Positions 60,927 through 64,000 of a stretch of 64,000 bases of DNA are shown in pieces (within the stretch, counting starts at the first letter, position 1; the number at the start of each line of letters is the position of its first letter). The notes beneath the pieces are model-generated. The model saw nothing but the letters and a program-made list of their open reading frames with translations. It was not told the DNA's origin and did no database searches. This stretch comes from Candidatus Saccharimonadota bacterium. Its GTDB lineage: Bacteria; Patescibacteriota; Saccharimonadia; Saccharimonadales; Saccharimonadaceae. A program made the translations under genes and the position numbers. The DNA is taken from the NCBI GenBank assembly GCA_905365145.1, contig CAJPIO010000001.1:1-64000 (forward strand), read 5' to 3'.

Positions 60927-62962
60927 TTCCGGCGCTTGATGTGTCCACGCAATAGTTCTAAATCAGCTAAATCTTTACGACGAGCCATCTTTCGTTTGGC
61001 AGCAATCAGCCGGTCGGTCGAGACCACGGGTATTCCATCGATGGTTTGCATATCTCGCTGTAATGCTGTCAAGGAATTACCCATCCAACTTTTTAGCAGA
61101 TTGTATTGTTCATGTACCAAAATTCGCTTGCCGCTAGTTAGTGTCACCTCGCGCCAATGTTTCTTGCGTGCAAAACGGTCATAAACTTCGCGCGATACTA
61201 CTAAATCAACATTAGGTGTATCGCGCAAATGCATCATATCAAGCACGGCGCCGCCGACCACGATATACGAATCGCTAGCGATTTTAAGGTCTCTGATCAT
61301 TTCAATTGCCGAAGCCTGTTTCTGATGCGCCAATGCCAGAGACAATGTTGTGTAAATGTTGCGGCTGCCAATTATATCGGTAATGCCATAGATATCAAAC
61401 TGGCTGTGCAATCCCGGTGATACGTGCGCAAAAGCAATCGCGATACCATCTTCGCCAAGCTCGCGGTACAAACGTTTGAGCGCTTCAACCGCTGTATAGT
61501 CGATATCATCAATCGCTCCGGCATCAATCACCACGTATGTTACTGGATGTTTAGCGCGATGAATAGCTCGCCGTAACCGTTCAGCGAAATAATTAATATT
61601 CTCGAAAAAAAGCGATTCGCCGAAAGCGTAAACTAATGTATCTTTTGGCAAAGAGCCTATCTTATCTTTTACCCGATCAGCCGCCCATGATGACAGCTCG
61701 CCATCGCGCAGCAGCACAGCGTCATCAGGGTGGTACTGCCGACGCAATCGCTCCATCAGCGAGGCTGCTACCGCTACCAAAATACCTAACTGCACACCGA
61801 ATAGTACCGTACAAGCTAAAGCAACTAGCGCGATCATAAACTCCTCATGATGGACAGCCCACAAATAGTGCAATTCACGAAAACGAATTAAGCGTAAACC
61901 TGCCGTACAAACTATCGCTGCTAGTGCTGCTAGCGGTACGTAGTGTAGCAAAGTACCGCCAAAAACGATCAACGCCATCATTGCTAAGCTGGCAACAATA
62001 CCGCTCAATTGCGAACGCATACCCAGCGAGTCGGCTAACTGGCTGCGCGGCGGCGAGGCACTAACGGTATAGCCGTGGAATAGAGCTGAAGCAATATTAG
62101 CTATTCCAAGGGCTGCCGTATCTTGGTTGGTCTGGATTTTATCGTCATGCTCGCTACCAATGGAACGCGCCGTCATGGAACTCTGGACTAGTACTACGAG
62201 CACAATTGATAATACGGTTGGCATAATTGTATTTAGCATCTCGAGCGACACTGTGGGCACTATTAAGTTTGGTATGTTGCTTGGCAGCGAACCTAAAAAC
62301 TCTACGCCGTACGCATCGACATGAAATACTATTGCAAATATTACGGCCATAGCAATACCGATTAGCTCGCTCGGTATTCGCGATGATCGCCAAAACAACA
62401 CTACACCTAGCACCAAGAGTGCTAGCGTAGCGGTCATCCAATTAATTGAACCAGCTTGCGCGGTAATTGACGCTAAATGACTCCAGAAACCGCCTGATGC
62501 TTTTAATCCTAATAAAGCTGGTAACTGTGTAATAATTAGCTGCACTCCCACGCCTGCCATAAAGCCAATCATCACTGGTCGCGATACCAGATCTGCCAAA
62601 AAGCCAAATTTGAATAGCCCCAGCAATAGTAGTAGGACGCCTGATAGCAACGTCATCGCTGCGATTGTATTAACATATTCTGGCGTACCTGTTTGCGCCA
62701 CTAGCACTGCGCCTGACGCCAGTAGAATGGCCGTCGCTGAATCTGCGCCAACCACTAATCGATGTGAATACCCCAATAACCCAAATACTAGCGCGCCAAT
62801 AATTGTCGTATATAAACCAGTCTCGGGCGGTAGTCCGACAATTACCGAAAAAGCCAACGCATTGGGAACATTCACGACGGCTATCAACAACGCCGTTATG
62901 ATATCATGCCGCAAGTAAGATTTCTTGTACCGCAATATGCTCGGCAGAGACACTTTTCGCAT
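60923..62962 (-). CDS. SulP-family anion transporter with STAS domain and C-terminal nucleotidyltransferase-like domain
   Basis: 679 residues from the ATG at 62962, 4 bases after TATAAT; the upstream TTG is not needed. Residues 1-400 are the SulP membrane domain (VVNVPNALAFSVIVGLPPET, HGYTVSASPPRSQLADSLGM). About 410-535 is STAS (VTYVVIDAGAIDDIDYTAVE). The last 130 residues look like a minimal nucleotidyltransferase: YIVVGGAVLDMMHLRDTPNV then DLVVS, and IAAKRKMARRKDLADLELL. The usual D-x-D reads N-V-D, so catalysis may be lost. Convergent with the ATPase, overlapping by 4 bases. Confidence 0.88.
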   Translation of the reverse strand: MRKVSLPSILRYKKSYLRHDIITALLIAVVNVPNALAFSVIVGLPPETGLYTTIIGALVFGLLGYSHRLVVGADSATAILLASGAVLVAQTGTPEYVNTIAAMTLLSGVLLLLLGLFKFGFLADLVSRPVMIGFMAGVGVQLIITQLPALLGLKASGGFWSHLASITAQAGSINWMTATLALLVLGVVLFWRSSRIPSELIGIAMAVIFAIVFHVDAYGVEFLGSLPSNIPNLIVPTVSLEMLNTIMPTVLSIVLVVLVQSSMTARSIGSEHDDKIQTNQDTAALGIANIASALFHGYTVSASPPRSQLADSLGMRSQLSGIVASLAMMALIVFGGTLLHYVPLAALAAIVCTAGLRLIRFRELHYLWAVHHEEFMIALVALACTVLFGVQLGILVAVAASLMERLRRQYHPDDAVLLRDGELSSWAADRVKDKIGSLPKDTLVYAFGESLFFENINYFAERLRRAIHRAKHPVTYVVIDAGAIDDIDYTAVEALKRLYRELGEDGIAIAFAHVSPGLHSQFDIYGITDIIGSRNIYTTLSLALAHQKQASAIEMIRDLKIASDSYIVVGGAVLDMMHLRDTPNVDLVVSREVYDRFARKKHWREVTLTSGKRILVHEQYNLLKSWMGNSLTALQRDMQTIDGIPVVSTDRLIAAKRKMARRKDLADLELLRGHIKRRN

Positions 62963-63106
62963 ATTTATTATACTAATGGTATTTGGGGGTGGCGTCAATA
63001 AAACAAAGCAAACTATGAATTTGCTAAATGTTGATACGATTCATAAAAATAAACCGCTTAGGTTGTCCAGATTTGAGCGGTTTATGATATTTTCGTTTGC
63101 ATAATT

Positions 63107-63181
63107 TGGCTGGGTCGGCAGGATTCGAACCTGCGAATGCTGGGACCAAAACCCAGTGCCTTACCACTTGGCGACGACCCA
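63107..63181 (-). tRNA. tRNA-Gln (TTG)
   Basis: On the minus strand: acceptor TGGGTCG/CGACCCA, anticodon stem CTGGG/CCCAG around TTTTGGT (anticodon TTG), T-stem GCAGG/CCTGC, G73 as expected for Gln, encoded CCA at 63109-63107. TATAAT about 20 bases upstream on the minus strand. Confidence 0.94.
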
Positions 63182-63328
63182 TCACGTGAGCTGCACTTCA
63201 TTATACCACACGCAAGACTACATAACCAGCACCAGATTGTGTAGAATTAAAGCAACGGAGGGAGTAACAAGGGTAGTGTTTTTTGTTAGTATATTATTTG
63301 TTTACAGTCTTTAATATATAAAATACCA

Positions 63329-63670
63329 CTAAAATTGTATATTGCTATTCATATCCCAACCAATCCAATAAGTTAAGATTGCGACAAAAATAAGAACAAT
63401 AAACACCCAGATAAGTCGTTGCCACCATTTTTTAAGTAGTAGGACATTTACAAGCGAGCACAAAATTACTACTCCTGCTATAATTTTATAGAGCGTAGAG
63501 GTTTGGTCGCTTATTAGATTCGCTACCATCCAGCTATATAGCCAGAATACGACTATAAGTCCGGCAAAAGTTTGAGTATACAGACCAGCCACCCGTCCTT
63601 TTTTACTGATAGATTTTTTCTTTATTAACTTACCAGATATATTATCATTAACTATTCCTTTATTCTTCAC
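63329..63670 (-). CDS. Small hypothetical membrane protein, paralogue of the edge gene
   Basis: 113 residues from a GTG at 63670 with GGGGG 7 bases upstream; a TTG at 63676 is also possible. Basic N-terminal 30 residues (GKLIKKKSISKKGR), then three membrane helices (about 37-55, 62-80, 88-107) ending in ILTYWIGWDMNSNIQF. The C-terminal 30 residues match those of the truncated gene at 63910-64000 (YWIGWSMNKFQF), so these are tandem paralogues flanking an 82-residue gene. Confidence 0.72.
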   Translation of the reverse strand: MKNKGIVNDNISGKLIKKKSISKKGRVAGLYTQTFAGLIVVFWLYSWMVANLISDQTSTLYKIIAGVVILCSLVNVLLLKKWWQRLIWVFIVLIFVAILTYWIGWDMNSNIQF

Positions 63671-63908
63671 AACCAACCCCCTTCGGTAGTGTATTTAATT
63701 TTATTAATCCTCGTAGCTTGTAGCCGTTTGATCCTGGTTTGAGTGCTGGTGATAGGTAGTCTTCTGGTTTTAGGGCATAACATTTCTCGTTCACATCTTT
63801 GGCGAGGATAATCGGCGTTCCTTTTTTAATATCACCGTCATCTTCTTTCATAACGACCAATTTATTGAATGCGAGTCCGCGCGTCTCGTAAGCGATAGTA
63901 GCTAGCAT
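63660..63908 (-). CDS. Small hypothetical protein between two membrane paralogues
   Basis: 82 residues. The ATG at 63908 comes one base after the stop of the edge gene, and its 3' end overlaps the next gene by about 10 bases, so all three form an operon. Mixed charge, beta-rich look (GTPIILAKDVNEKCYAL, YKLRGLIKLNTLPKG), no membrane segment. No family recognised; a signal-free cytoplasmic partner of the neighbouring membrane proteins is possible. Confidence 0.65.
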   Translation of the reverse strand: MLATIAYETRGLAFNKLVVMKEDDGDIKKGTPIILAKDVNEKCYALKPEDYLSPALKPGSNGYKLRGLIKLNTLPKGVGCEE

Positions 63909-63909
63909 A

Positions 63910-64000
63910 CTAAAATTGAAACTTATTCATACTCCAACCGATCCAATACACTAGAGCGGCAGTAAGTACTGTGAAAACTAATAGCCATATAATTCGCTGC
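63910..64000 (-). CDS. C-terminal end of a small membrane protein, truncated by the window edge
   Basis: Minus-strand frame open from the right edge to TAG at 63912-63910, reading QRIIWLLVFTVLTAALVY followed by WIGWSMNKFQF. It aligns with the end of the gene at 63329 (QRLIWVFIVLIFVAILTY, WIGWDMNSNIQF), so it is the upstream tandem paralogue. The N-terminal part is outside the window. Confidence 0.72.
   Translation of the reverse strand, partial: QRIIWLLVFTVLTAALVYWIGWSMNKFQF

Noticed and set aside
1..64000. CRISPR arrays, insertion sequences, prophage, rRNA genes
   Set aside because: No regularly spaced repeats, transposase, integrase, capsid or rRNA sequence was recognised on either strand.

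Overview
The window reads as a chromosomal segment of a Candidatus Saccharibacteria (TM7/Patescibacteria) type genome. This placement is inferred from gene content and style, not from a marker search. The signs are compact operons with 1-8 base overlaps, a host-dependent-looking set of peptidoglycan enzymes (a MurA carrying an XRE HTH domain, MltG, LysM-CHAP, G5-domain proteins), a type IV pilin, an alanyl-tRNA synthetase without its C-terminal domain, and many small membrane or surface proteins of unknown function. TGA and TAG are both used as ordinary stops. All six tRNA genes encode their CCA end. No phage, IS or CRISPR was seen.

Layout. 1-5.2 kb: an RCC1-repeat surface protein (5' end outside the window), a type IV pilin, glyA and the HTH-MurA fusion. 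5.2-6.4 kb: tRNA-His, tRNA-Gly, tRNA-Arg and tRNA-Lys; His and Arg are each preceded about 100 bp upstream by a tRNA-sized pseudo-tRNA. 6.4-13.8 kb: a membrane protein, folD, a divergent two-component pair and a large secreted protein. 13.9-16 kb: tRNA-Glu followed by an accessory stretch with a structured leader RNA that looks like a terminator/antiterminator switch, two unknown membrane proteins and 0.5 kb without genes. 16-27 kb: pyk, tpiA, a disordered membrane protein, a UvrD/PcrA helicase, two paralogous DUF348/G5 cell-wall proteins, rsmA, a multicopper-oxidase-like (YfiH/LACC1) protein and an LAETG-anchored BspA-like protein. 27.6-35.4 kb: metG-tatD, cysteine desulfurase-DUF218-mnmA (tRNA 2-thiolation) and alaS. 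36-43.7 kb: an FtsA-like ATPase operon with ruvX and mltG, a LysM-CHAP hydrolase that appears to start at ATT behind a 14-codon leader ORF, and obgE. 43.7-52.8 kb: exonuclease I, uvrA, DedA, L25, an ABC exporter and an SDR. 52.8-55.5 kb: a Fur-family gene under a 33-bp palindrome, a CPPC thioredoxin, a possible ADP-ribosyltransferase, a uracil-DNA glycosylase broken by one TAG, and DUF488. 55.5-64 kb: cysS, an AI-2E exporter family protein, a P-type cation ATPase, a SulP-STAS transporter with a nucleotidyltransferase-like tail, tRNA-Gln and a tandem set of small membrane proteins running off the right edge.

A window-wide pattern ties the annotation together. About twenty genes that begin a transcription unit have a sigma70-type -10 hexamer ending only 6-8 bases before the start codon, so their mRNAs would be leaderless. 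Genes inside operons and a few others carry clear Shine-Dalgarno sequences. I used this pattern to choose several starts.
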